Assembly (NCBI RefSeq): GCF_003945595.2
Contig: NW_024104283.1
Coordinates: forward strand, 3,291,036-3,355,035
Source of the DNA: Pipra filicauda
Lineage: Eukaryota > Chordata > Aves > Passeriformes > Pipridae
Reading direction: 5' to 3'
Length of the DNA stretch: 64,000 bases
Each line of letters begins with the position of its first letter. Position 1 is the first letter of the stretch. Below the pieces are notes generated by a model. The model saw nothing but the letters and a program-made list of their open reading frames with translations, searched no databases and was not told the DNA's origin. Shown one piece after another: positions 12,400-23,950 of the stretch. Made by a program: the position numbers and the translations under genes.

Positions 12400-12860
12400 C
12401 TGACACTTCTTACCTTGCGGGCCAGGGAAGTTCGCTCTGAGCTGACCGAGGAAAGCGGGAGGGCTGGCGTTGCCTCCTGCGCTCCCCGCCGCTCTCCGGG
12501 CGTGCCCGGGTCTCCTTCCTCAGCCGGCTGGGTGATTTTTTTCCTCCTTTTACGACACCCTCCCTGCCTCTCCCAGGTAAGCGGCAGAACTGGCTCTGCA
12601 GCAGGAAGTGGAAGAGGCATGCACGGCACAACGTGGCGGCAGCGGTGCGAGAGCCTCTCTGGGGGAGTGACACTTTAAAGCTCAAAACCCTCTGGAAATG
12701 CCTGCGTGCAGCTCGCTCCCTCTCTCGTGGGAAATCAGGCTGCTTCTGCCTGAGCCCCGCAGATAAGTTACTGTAGGGGAAACCCGGTATGATTCCTAAA
12801 CGATGTGCCTCGCCGGGAAAGTCATCCTTTGCTTTCAGCCCTCGATCTCTTACTGTCAAT
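12400..12860 (-). promoter_or_regulatory. CpG-rich patch, candidate TRAF3IP2 promoter and first exon
   Basis: This is the most CpG-dense patch I noticed in the window (densest at about 12410-12680, including CCCGCCGC and GGGCGTGCCCGGG). On the minus strand it ends in a consensus donor, CCGCAAG/GTAAGA, with the exon end at 12414. No acceptor is evident upstream, so a transcription start within the patch is plausible. If spliced to the exon at 5725 the frame from an ATG at 12629 stays open. It is the only promoter-like patch I noticed between TRAF3IP2 coding exons and FYN. Inference; no TATA box on the minus strand. Confidence 0.5.
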
Positions 12861-13993
12861 GCCGAATGTTAAAACAATTGTGATTCAGAGTACTGGAGAC
12901 AATCACATGATGGGTGCAAGAACTATATAAAGAACAAAAAAAAAAAAAAAAGGATTTCTCGTCTGGTTCTTTCTTTTAGGTTAGACTTCAAGGCACTTCC
13001 ACTTTTCTCTCTACACTCTTAAGGAGCAGAAACTCGCTTTTCCTAAGAGCTGAAACGCTTCTGTATTCTCACAGTTCCTGAAAGCCGAGTAGTGCTGGCA
13101 CTGCTGGCATGGTGCAGTGGGGTTCCAAGAGCCCTGCTAAGCCACACCAGCCGCTTCATCGGCACAGTGCCAGGCTCTGCAGCAGCAGTCCCTGGTGCGC
13201 CCACTGTACACAGCTGCGCGCCCCAGCCCACACCGCTTTCCTGACCCCACACTCAGTGCATCTCCCTACCCAGAAGCTCTTCCTGATCTCCAGGCTCATT
13301 TTCTTAGTTTAACCCTAGAAGGAGTTTCACTTAGCTGCAACTTGTGCATGGTTCTTCATCCTCCAAACTGAGAATGGGCTGCCACCACATGCTGCCTCAA
13401 TGCCTGATAGATCTGCCTGTGCACATAGGGACATCTAAACCATCCCCCAAGCTCCTTGCTCTTAGCAGTGCCACTGCTGCTCCTTCCTGAGCCCTTCCTG
13501 TATCACGGGGGGGGGTGGAGATAGGAGCCACCTGCCTGGCATTCCTTCCCCCTGAAAGAGCCCTCTCTGTGCACCCACTGCTCTGCCAGCCCCTCTTTAT
13601 GGTCTGGAGTTGAAGCTGTGACCAAGGCACTTGCTTCCTCTTGTCAGGGAATGACTGCCCACATTTTTGGAGGGAAAACTCAAGCAGCTGGGAGCAGCAT
13701 GTGACCCCAAGCCAAACACTAACTATGACCGTATCAATGGCAGTGCAGCGATGCCCTGCAGCCTGACCTTACCCTTCCTCCCTGAGAAACCCTTGTACCT
13801 GCGACTGGCCATCCTATATTCCCTCCTTCCCTCCCTCCTCCATCCTCTACCAAGGCACAAATCAGCAGGACACCAGGTCTCCCTTTTAGAGCATCCTGAA
13901 GTTTTCCTTCACTGCTGCCAGAATTCCCAGGCAGTCCCTGGTTGTCTCAGCCAGACCCAGATGTGATGGGCAGTAGATGCTTACGACTGAAGT

Positions 13994-14146
13994 GGCTGCA
14001 TGATTAGCTCATCTGGTTAGAGCATGGTACCAATAGTGCCATGGTTGTAGGTTTCATCCCCTTACAGGCCATTCACTGAAGAGTTGGACTTGATGATCCT
14101 TGAGGGTCCTTTCCAACTCAGAACATTCTGTGAACATTCTGTGAAT
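13994..14146 (+). repeat. tRNA-Ile-derived SINE with CR1-type tail (TguSINE1-like)
   Basis: The head resembles tRNA-Ile: TTAGCTCATCTGGTTAGAGC is a box A/D-arm match, followed by a CCAATAGTG anticodon-arm region, a decayed box B (GGTTTCATCCC) and an acceptor end AGGCCA. The tail (14072-14146) is CR1 3'-end sequence with TTGGACTTGATGATCC and TTTCCAACTCAG, ending in two tandem copies of ACATTCTGTGA. This head-tail combination matches the songbird TguSINE1 family, mobilised by CR1 enzymes. The decayed box B suggests an old, inactive copy. It is not a functional tRNA. Confidence 0.82.
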
Positions 14147-15313
14147 ACTACAGCCACAGTTGTTTGAGTCAGCTGAAGGTTTAATCCCTCTGGCTTGGCC
14201 TCAAGCGTGGTGGCTCCGCTGTGCAGCTGCTTTGCACCATGACATCTATCATTTTCATCAGGGCTTCCTCAGCCCTGAGTTGCACCACACTGGGCTTGGG
14301 CTGCTGCCTCTCCCTCCAGCCTTCCCACCGGCCTCCTGCCCAGGAGCAGAGATTGCTCTGCTGCCACCTGTGAGCCACAGTGGGTAAGGGTGGCAAGGGG
14401 CCCATGGCCACACATGAGCCAAAACCAAGGCCTTGGTGAATGTAGACAGGATGAGAGCAGGGAGCTAAAGTTCCTCTGAGGAGTGCCTGACCTTCCTGGG
14501 GCTTATGTGAAGGATACATGTAGTGTTTGCAGTGCCCCCCAGGGAATGCAGGCAAGCCATGGCTGGGCGTGGGGACTCAGTAGGCAGTCTCCCCCAGGGA
14601 CATTGTATCAGTACCCACCTTTGTGGGGTTTCTTTGTAAAAGGCTCTGCTGTGAAGCCATCTAACACCTCTCCCTTCATGCAGTGGAGTGGCCTCCCTTA
14701 CCAACAATGGCTATGCACAGTCTTCAGTTCTCTGCTAAGTCTTAGCCTGGACGTGGGTCTGTAACACCCAGCAAACAACAGTGTCCACCTACCAGCCCTG
14801 TAGACAGCTACTCATTGTCCAGGGGAGGGAAGGTTATGGCTGTGAGTTCTGTCCTTTGTAATCTAGGCCCAGTAATCTAGAAACCTAACGGTGTCTTCAG
14901 CTACATCCAAAGGACCAGTCTCTGTCCCCTCTTTTACTTGCCAATCCCCAGAAAACAGTAGGTATTTGGAACAGTTTCCTCTCACTTGAGCTTTATGTAC
15001 TTTATTAACAGCCTGAGAAAAGAGAGGGAGAAAAGCTTGAAAATCACACTCTGTTGACTTTGTTAACAGCACTATCTGCTGAGTGGGTTTCAAAGCAGAG
15101 TTGAGGCCCAGCCCAAATGTAAGTACCCTCCCACAAAGCTGTAGAAACTGCTGTCAATTAACTTGTTTTGGGATTAGGAAACTTGGAGAACAGATACTCA
15201 AGTTTATTTCAGCGTTTTTCAAGACTCCTTCCCTCATCCCCCAAACTAAGGCCATCCTAATTGCTTTCTGAAGGCCTCTTTTGTATTTCTGAAGTCTTCC
15301 TACTGACTTCACT

Positions 15314-16018
15314 TGTCCTAGTTAGAACTGCTGGGACCAGTTCATCACTGTGTGGGTATAACTCAACCTGTGTATTCTATACCCTCTATGTCATTTTCCA
15401 GGAACTGTTAACAATAGACCATTTGCAGCAGCTGCCCAGAGCACACCTGACCCCTCAGGCTATAGTTATGGGTAATATTAACTCCCCTCCAGGGAGTCAC
15501 TAGCACCTCCACACCGAGCTTGAGGGGTCATGTCTGCTAACGGGCTACCAAGGATTCCAAAAATATCTCACAACTCACAATCACCCATTGTGGAACTCCC
15601 CACCCTGGGGGAGGTATCGGGCATCCCCACTCGAACTTGAGTGTATATAATCTTGGGGTCTTGGGACTTCTGGTACCACTCGTCGGATCCAGAGGAGGAC
15701 CAGAACCTCAACTGGACTGCGATCACCACTCTAGACCAGACTGCGACCAGCACTCTCACCGACAGGTTTTTCTCCCCTTTTTTTACTTTGGACTCGGGGG
15801 GACCACATGGGGCTCAGCATGGGGGCCAATGAGCACCCTTCTGTTCGTGCCCCAGGGTGCTGGGTTATACGTCTGGGTTTTGTGGGTTATATGGACAATT
15901 GCTTGTCCATATAATTGTATTATTGTATTATTTTTTTAAAATTAAATTGTAACTCTGACTTACGGTCTCTTTTGAGTTGGGTTCATTTCTCCTGCTGGTT
16001 TACCTTTAAACCAGCACA
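15314..16018 (+). mobile_element. Solo LTR, family A (ERVL-like), copy 1
   Basis: This 705-bp element runs from TGTCCTAGTTAG to AAACCAGCACA and is flanked by exact 5-bp direct repeats TCACT (15309-15313, 16019-16023). It shares long stretches with the 57664-58405 element. It has a TATA box at 15644-15650 (TATATAA), two 24-bp units at 15710-15757 and an AT-rich polyadenylation region near 15935. No retroviral internal genes flank it, so it is a solo LTR left by recombination. A 5-bp duplication fits ERVL-type integration. Confidence 0.85.
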
Positions 16019-18487
16019 TCACTGAAAGCCAGATCAAACTCTGAGCTCTCTAAAGTTATTATATCATCTGTATATTGTTAACAAGCGAAACATGATGTGT
16101 CATATTGGGCCTGTCATAGAAAGTACAGATTAATATTCAGGTGCAAGACGAGTGTTTTCATTGGAAGGCAACTAACGTGGAGCTTTTTTTTTTTTAAGAA
16201 GTGGTTCCTAATCCTTCAGGAATTGTAATGTTTCTTTTTCCATTAGGAAGATAATGTTGGTATCAAGTGCTGCTTTTCGTATTTCCTACCACATCTATAT
16301 ATTCAGGGAACTAAATCCGAAATGATTTTGCTTCCAAATGATCAACCATTCAAATAAAGCACTGTCATGTTGCTCTCCTTTTAACATTGGTGCTGCAAAC
16401 TAACCTGGAGACATTGCAATGAGCCTTTCATCCCCTCTGCCTCAGCATAACGCACATAATGGTCTCACTCCTGTTCCCTGCATTTGGCTTGCCCCTCACT
16501 GCTTTTGCATTGTGAGGAAAAACATGGCTTTCTTCTATTTCTTGCTGTTTACATTGCTAGGCACATGCCTACAAAAATGTTTGCCACTTAGTTTATTTTA
16601 AAGCTCTTGCTTTGTCATTTTTCAGTCACACCCTGGAGAGACACCTGAAAGGAAAAAAACCAGTACCTGGATGTTAGCTTGTGCAGTGCTTCTAATTAAA
16701 CGCTGCATAATGACACAGTCCCCTCCTGCCATTTGTTAAGATTTTCCCCACAGCATTATGCATCCTCTTAATTAAGAGCAGAACCTAAGTAATACCTATT
16801 TTATTCCCTCTTGCTTCCAATTAGTCATCCATTGATCATTACCTACTCAACATTGGACAGTTAAAGAGCCCCCAGTCTCTGCAGGACTCTCAGAAATGAC
16901 ATGTCTAGAATAACGTGAGGAGAGCTGCATCGGCAAGTAATGGGGAAGGACGTGGGGGTAGGGGGAGGAGAAGGCCACCCAAGTGGAACAAAAAACATGT
17001 AACATATGCAAATGTTCAATATGTGGTATGTGTTTTATACACTGTATGTATATGAAGTCATATACAAAGCTCAGCTGGTGGCCACACTGCTTTTGGGAGG
17101 CCTGAGAATTTGAGGGAACGTTTAAACTCTCATATGATCCAACATACCTAGTCCTCTGTCTTTAAGATACAAAGCTATTCCCCATGTGGCTCCTTGCCTC
17201 TGCTTTTTTTAGGAGAGCAGGAGTTAGCATCTAGCGTCTGTTTCTCTGTTGTCATTGGGACTACAGGCTGTACCAACACAGTCCCTGCCAAGTCACTCCA
17301 AGACCCAGCAGCAGCTACATGGCCGTGCCTCGGCCAGGAGCATGGCAGTTTGGGGTGTCAAAGGGGCCTCCAAGGAAGCTGCAGGCTCCTTCCACATTGC
17401 CACTGTCTCCTGGAAGCCAGGCCCAGGAGCAGGGGTGGCCCTGGCTCTGCACAGTGCCAGGAGCTGGGACCACTTCAGACCTTTTCCAACACCAGGAACC
17501 CTTTCTGTATGAGTACCATCTTCTAGCTAGGGAAATCCAGCAGCCTAGTGGGTCTGGGAGGCAGCCCAAAGCCTGAGCTGCAGCAGTGAATAAAGCACAG
17601 GGGATTCCACGGCTTATGGACAAGCCTCTGGCATGAGGCTGAGCCCCAACAGTCAGAAAGCATCTCTGCATTCTTTTTTCTTTTTCCAGATTAAAATCCA
17701 TCCATTACAGGGCTCAGGAATTTTCTGTGAAGCTGTGACAATAAGTAGCTGAGCAAACTTCACAAGGCTCTGGGTGCGGGGACTCAGCAACAAGTGCTTA
17801 TGCACAAAAAAAGCAAACCAGAGCCCTTGGCAAGCTCTAGCCTGGCTGTAGAGGAAGGAGGATAATCTCATTTCTTTGCTCTTTGCCCTTTTAGCCATTC
17901 ACGGAGCTTAATGCTGAGTTATTCCCAACAATGAGCCAAACAATCAAACTTCCATCTGGCCTGGTCATGCAGATGCAACACTTGCCCTCCAGTCACAGGC
18001 CACACCAGTCCTGTGATTTTTTTTCCCCATCTTGAACATACACTATTTACCCTGTAACAGAGAAGATGTTTACATCAGGTAACAGAAAATGCAGTTCATG
18101 TTCCTCGGCCTGCTCTAATCTCATCACCCAAATCCCTGGGCACAACTAAGCACAGGCGCTATGAGCACAGCTGGTGCTGTGAACACAGCTGGTGCTGCAA
18201 CCTTTGGCTCTCTCTCTCCATGACACGAAGCAGTGCCTATCAGCTAATGACCTGTTTTTCCTGGGAGGGCAGTTCTTTCAGCCCTCCTGCATATGCACGC
18301 CGCAGGCTCCAAACTGCAGCCGCGCCCTTGGGAGAAATGTTTTCTCTCCCTGACTGAAATCAGCTGCAGGTTGCTCTTTGCAGTAGCCAGAGACACAGAG
18401 CATCACTGGGACATGGCAGCAGCATTTGTTGCTACCAGCTCTCTCCTGAAAATATGGATTGTAACTGATCATGTAGTGGGAACCATC

Positions 18488-18491
18488 AAAA

Positions 18492-18524
<33 letters not shown>

Positions 18525-18534
18525 AAAAGAGAAG
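18488..18534 (+). repeat. Poly(A) and A-rich tract
   Basis: A run of about 27 adenines is followed by GAAGAAAAAAAAAAGAGAAG. No retroposon body is recognisable on its left, so I treat it as a simple repeat. Confidence 0.85.
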
Positions 18535-18698
18535 CTCTTTTGTTGTTAACACCATTATGTCCTCTAATCTACTCATGTCCTGGTCTTACATTTTTGTTAA
18601 GCATTCAGCTGCAGGGGAGGAATACAAGGAGATGGAGATGGATTGATGTTTGTGTAATGTTTTTGTGTGTGAATTTCCTTTTGAGATACAGATAAATG

Positions 18699-18722
18699 CA
18701 CACACACACACACACACACACA
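18699..18722 (+). repeat. (CA)12 microsatellite
   Basis: Twelve uninterrupted CA units, likely length-variable between individuals. Confidence 0.93.
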
Positions 18723-21399
18723 AGAAGAGTGTCTGTATTAAACGTCAATAGAAATATCTCACAGACTTAAGTGAACTCAGCATTTCCTCCCTAACATTCA
18801 AAATGAACTTCAGCAACCTGGTTTTAGCTGTAAGAAGTTCTCCTGAGAAATTTAGAAGCACTGAGAGGGAGGGATCAGCACCCTACTCCAGTAGCAATCC
18901 TGGCAAGGGGCCTCTTTTCCTTTTCTGTTAAAAGGACACGGGTTCTGGCTTGGTCTGTGCAGGAAAATTTGAAACTAAAGTGCCCTCTTCTTCAGTTAAG
19001 ATGGCAGAGAATGCTGCTCCAGTCGACAGGAGTCCCTCAGTGATAAAATATCCCTGCATATGAGTCACAGGAAATTATAATCACTGTTTTCCAAGACTGC
19101 AGAACACAATGAGATTTCTGAGCTACAAACAGACTTCAATTATTCTTGAAAGACAGACAGACCCTCAAACTGACAAGACTGGAGAAAATAAATATCCTTT
19201 TGTCTGCACTGCTGGTGGTAATTTCCCATTAGACAGGAAAAGACTTCTTTGATGAATGAATATTGTCTACACTTTAGAAGAGGAGCTACTGTATAGCTCC
19301 TAATAGCTCTTGCATACTTGGGCTCAGCCTTGTGTGAGGCCCTTAAACCCCTTGGGTACAATATGGTTGCATTCATTAGTGTACTGCATTTTTATTGCAG
19401 AGCTTGAGAAAAGGATGGTGCATATTAAAATAAATCTGAGCAACTTTCAACTCACCTTGAAGTTATGTGGCAAGGTCAAGTACATTTACAGTCTGCCTTC
19501 TTGGTCTGCAGGTAGTCCTTTCCAGTCTAGAGGCTTCAGGAGAAACACTCACACTGGAGACAGATTTTCCGTTTGTGATTATTCTTGTAATTTTAGCAGT
19601 TAATCACTTTTCTGTTTTGTATTTACTTTGTTTTTTCTACAATGGTAATTAAATCAAAACCAGAGTGTCACATAGAACTAAGTCGATACATAAGCCAAAG
19701 AATATCATGTTAGTGCCTTTGACAAACGTTGGTCTTTTTTGAAGACCAAGTCTCACATCATTTCCTTCCCACAGAAATATAATAATTGTACTAGCTGTCC
19801 CTTTGGCAGCAGTGTTGCATTTCTGCCTGCCATTTTTCTTGGGAATGGTGTTGAATTAAACTTGGCCTAGAGATGCCTGTGTCACCCCACAGAGCCCTTT
19901 CAGCTGCTGGGATGTCTTCTGAAAGACCTCTTCTGGAACTTCACCACCGCACCTTGGATCGGTTGGGAGTCAGGTGGGCAGTGGGGGGAAGCATTTGGCC
20001 ACTTGTTTTTATCTGGAGTTTATTAGCCTTACATTAAAAAATTACTGGAGGGAACAGGAAATTCTTAGTCTCATAAATTGTACTTTACAGTCACCACACA
20101 GCTATTTGTGGTGTATACACAGTGTTAAGAAATGGCTTCTATGAATTTATAGCAAAAATGCTAACAACCTTGTTTAAATTTTTTGCTAATGTTTTTATTT
20201 GAGAGATTAAAAAACCCAAACAACAAAACTCCCAACATTAATAAAAAGAAGCAGAAGAGCTACCGATGAGAAATGGTCTGGATTTGCCACTCAACAGTGG
20301 CACCAGTCTGCACACAAGCCAGCTGCAGGCAGAGATCCGGCAGAGACCCACAAGGTACTCATAGACCGAATGCAATACAAGGAACAGCAAACCCAAAGAA
20401 TCAGAAATAAAGGCCATAAAACCCCAACAATGCCCCATCTGAGTCTTACTTCCAATGAGAAACATAGGCAAACTAATGTTCTAGGCTCATCCCGCATTAC
20501 AGATGGAAACTGCACTCAAATTTGTGTCACAGCAAAGGCTGCTAAGGAACTTGGCAGAATGGCCATGCTTTGCCACCGAGCACTGGGCTGAGTAGGTGAC
20601 ATTTTGGCTTCACCAGGCCCGCTGAGTTACTATGGAGTCCTCAGTTCCGTGGAGGATGTGTTAAGGCAGGGGGGTAGCTGTGGGAAAAAAAAAGAGGACC
20701 ACGACTTGCTTTGTAAGTACTACGAGGAAGCTAAAAGTCCAACAAGAATCATGGCCTCTTCAGTACTCCACAGCTACAGGTACAGCAACATTGAATATAT
20801 CATGTACATAACATTGCTCATAGACTCTACATGTAAAACGTTAACCAATTTATCATGGAAATCTGGTAACAAGCAACATTGCCATATAAATTCACACTTT
20901 GAGAAAGGCTAAGTGTGGAAGCCTCCTTTGCAAGAGGATTTTCAGTCAAAGTTTTGTATAGAAAATATTAAAACAATGACAATTTGTTCTCTGAATCTCA
21001 ATTCATTATTGGGTTAGTTTTCACTAAAGGTTCTCTTTAGAAAATGTGTGAATCTTCAAAATATAAATTCACAGTCTAAGTATTAAATAATTAAAAACAA
21101 GTTTCAACTGTTGGGAGGTCTTACTCGGCTGCAATCTTTTAAAGCAATAACAGCAATACAAGGCATAGAAAATCTTTTCCTGCAACACTTGTAAATGTAA
21201 AAGTAGTCACGTTAAATGCAACAGAACTAATAAAGAACAAACTGTTTGTAGAACAGAAAAATGAGAGACTAGCTATGCATTCAGCCGTCTTCCTTACAGT
21301 TGAACTCCAGTTGTTTAAAAACATATTGACTTAGTAATTTGGAAAATGATGTCCCATAGGTCTGCATACTCCTATGAAATATGATGCCTCAAATGGCAT

Positions 21400-22872
21400 G
21401 ACACCCCTTCTTGAAAAGTTTTTAATCTCATCTCCACCATTATCTCCACAGTTTAAACAAAAAAACAACTATCCAAATGTAAAATGCTCCTTTTTTTTAA
21501 TTACTAAATTAAGAAAGTTAAACAGTTTTAAAATGTAAACTTGCAAATAAACCATAACAAAATGTAATTAAGACTTTAAAATTTGCAACTCAGTATTAAA
21601 AACTCAATAGAAATAGAAATGAATTTTTTTTTGTTTTTTGGTTAAACGTAAGTATTTCAAGGCTGGTACAGACAACTGAAAAGGTAATACTTTGTTCTGT
21701 GCATCCCCCATGAAATGTAAAGAAGTGCATAGTAATTCCACTGGAGAACTTGCAGACACAGAGAAAGTAATTTCATTAGCAGTACAGGACATTTAACACA
21801 CTTATTTTACAATGGAAAAATGTTACACATAAAACAGAAAAATCCTAGTTGCATGACCAACAATTTAGCAGGGGGACATGGCTAAAATGCTATGATTTTA
21901 AGACCATCTGAATGCGGTTACACTGCTTAATAAATCTTTTTGAACCATTTCAGTATACATGTTTTGATACAATAAGTCCTTGCAGTTTCAATTTCCAGTT
22001 CAAACGGTGATGGTGTAGTTTTCTTGCTTTAAATATGTTCGTTTTAATTTCAAGAACAAATCATCACACACTTGTCAAACATTGGAAACATTACTGTAAA
22101 TACAGCACATGATTCCTGAAAGAGCAAAGTTACAACCATCTACAGGTACATAATCATAAACAAAAAGTGCAATCCAATTTAAAAAAATCATGCTTGGCAA
22201 AAGCCAAAAATTAGATCACTGGCTTTCAGAATCCCACCAGTGTTTTCATGTCTGCAGTAAAATTATCGCTTTCTGGGTACTGCTGCAGCAGGATTCATTC
22301 AATCCAAATGAGTTTCCTTTGCAATAGCACCCGTATACTGTATGTACAGGTATGTATATATATTATATATATTTTATATATAAAAAAGCAAAAACCAAAC
22401 ACCTGTCCTGATTTTTTATTTGTTAAAACATGAAAAAAAATGTTTTAGACAAAGAGGCCACTTCTGGAAAATAATACTTTTAGTTGAATCAGGAGAAGAC
22501 TAGTTAAAATCACATAGGTTTTGCATTTTAAAAAAAGGAAAGCACTAGGATCAGTTATTGGCACTGAGTTACTATTTACAATGAACAGAGGTTTTGCAGT
22601 TTACATAACATCAATACAATGCAGTTTTGGAGTCTTTGATTCAGAAAAAAACAAGTGTTTTTCTCCTTTTCATCCAGGACATTCAGATTATTAGGACAAG
22701 TGGTCATAGGCAAGGGCTGCGGAAGTTCTCAACTTCAGCCCCTCCTGTGCACTGAGGTGCTGGAAGATGTTGCACTCTGGAGAAGCTGATCACAGAGTTG
22801 GAAGATAAAGGGCAGGTGGGACAGGGCTGAGAAACACCTGGTAATTCATGACAGTGTCTGAAAACCAGAGAT
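21400..22872 (-). other. FYN: FYN 3' untranslated region (left end estimated)
   Basis: AT-rich sequence without long frames or recognisable transposons follows the FYN stop. Minus-strand polyadenylation-like signals are AATAAA at 22415-22420, ATTAAA at 22043-22048, ATTAAA at 21421-21426 and AATAAA at 20194-20199. I drew the end just beyond the third as a compromise with the known 1-1.5 kb size of mammalian FYN 3' UTRs; a longer form reaching 20.2 kb is possible. It contains a TA-rich tract (22347-22383) and two Pumilio-type octamers (22341-22348, 22573-22580, minus strand). Confidence 0.5.
22347..22383 (+). repeat. TA-rich tract in the FYN 3' UTR
   Basis: Imperfect TATATA and ATTTTATATA units in a region otherwise of mixed composition. 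Confidence 0.75.
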
Positions 22873-23081
22873 TTACAGGTTGTCACCCGGCTGGTACTGG
22901 GGTTCTGTTGCAGTGAAGTAGTCTTCAAGAAAACCCTGTAAATATTCAAAAGTTGGACGCTCCTCTGGGTCTTTTTTCCAGCAGTGAATCATAAGCTCGT
23001 GCAAGGAGATGGGACAGTCCTGAGGACATGGCATCCGATAACCTCGTTCTACTTGCTCCAAGACTTCACGGTTATTCATGC
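22873..23081 (-). CDS. FYN: FYN exon 12: kinase C-lobe end, regulatory tail and stop
   Basis: The coding part is 209 nt (residues 469-537) with stop TAA at 22875-22873. It reads [19 protein letters not shown], the [23 protein letters not shown] helix, then the tail [10 protein letters not shown]. Tyr531 is the Csk target whose phosphorylation folds the tail onto the SH2 domain. The fourth residue after the tyrosine is followed by Asp where I recall Glu in mammalian Fyn and Src (GENL). The acceptor is TTTACAG/GCATG. The exon continues into the 3' UTR. Confidence 0.97.
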
Positions 23082-23778
23082 CTGTAAAGGACATACAAAT
23101 CCACAGTTAAATTACAGGAAAATGAACTCAAGTATAATTATATCTATACGAGGTTTTCTCAATCATACTTATTTCTTTTGGTTAAGACAAATGAAACAAA
23201 ACCACCCCAATGTCCTGTTTCAGCTCTTCATCTACTTCAAGGTAACCTGGATTATTTTGTTTCTCAGTAGAGGGTTTTAGGATCCAGTGATGAGCAAAAT
23301 GCTGCTCCCATGTTTACCCTCTTGGCTTACTCACAATGGGCAGGATTTGGTGCTTTCCCTCTCCAACAGCAGTAGTTGTGAAATATATTATGTAAAACGC
23401 TTAAGGAAAATAAATCCATTGCAACAAATAGAAAATTCAAAATTAAAGAAATTAGGATAAATTTTTGAAACCCTCACACTGAGTGTGGGCCTTTCTGGAA
23501 GCATTCTGTAAGGTCATGCTTCAGGAACTTCAACACAAACTGCCACTCTGGGCTGCCAGAGATGTCCAGCAACATTGCCCTCAATGTCAGTTCAGAAGCT
23601 TATTGCTGCTGATTTGCCCTCTCTCCATGTGAGCTGGTTAATATTGTTTCTATCACATTCCACTGTTCCATCCCAGAAGAGAGCAAAGTTGCTCAGAAGA
23701 CAAGTCACATACCAAGCAAAACAGTTCCATTGCAGAACCACAGTTCTCTCTCAAAAAGGTAAAAAGTTACATTACTGT

Positions 23779-23950
23779 CACAGAATCACAGAAATATTTC
23801 GGTTGGAAAAGACTCTTAAGATCATCAAGTCCAGTTGTTAACCTAACACTGCCAAGTCCACCACTAAACCACATCCCTAAGTGCCACATCTACAGTCTTT
23901 TAAATATGTCCAGGGATGGTGGCTCATCTTGCTTGTCTCTAAGAGGCAGG
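23779..23950 (-). mobile_element. CR1 LINE 3' end, minus orientation, FYN intron 11
   Basis: CAGAATCACAGAAATATTTCGGTTGGAAAAGACTC, then CCCTAAGTGCCACATCTACA and CCAGGGATGGTGGCTCA, are the reverse complement of the CR1 3' terminus and the region before it. About 170 bp, truncated. Confidence 0.87.

Larger units (their letters stand above)
12861..21399. other. Intergenic region between TRAF3IP2 and FYN
   Basis: Contains the SINE, LTR copy 1, the A27 tract and the (CA)12 repeat. Frames of up to about 130 codons appear but none resembles a protein or has supporting junctions. The left part of the FYN 3' UTR may extend in to 20.2 kb. Confidence 0.65.

Noticed and set aside
12410..12859. Minus-strand frame of 149 codons in the CpG-rich patch
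   Set aside because: It runs straight into the stop after the 12414 donor and is in the wrong phase for the next TRAF3IP2 exon. Long frames are common in GC-rich DNA.
12920..12932. TATATAAAG on the plus strand as a core promoter
   Set aside because: It is isolated, followed by a poly(A) tract, and there is no plus-strand exon evidence tied to it.
14001..14071. Possible tRNA-Ile gene
   Set aside because: Box B is decayed, stems do not pair well, the start carries extra bases, and a CR1 tail follows directly. It is the SINE head.
15637..15939. Plus-strand frame with repeated Cys-Asp-His-His motifs, also at 57889-58141
   Set aside because: It is a by-product of the 24-bp LTR tandem units, whose length is a multiple of three. 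Not a gene.
18293..18646. 117-codon frame with a poly-Lys/Glu stretch
   Set aside because: The middle is the translated poly(A) tract; the flanks resemble nothing and have no splice support.
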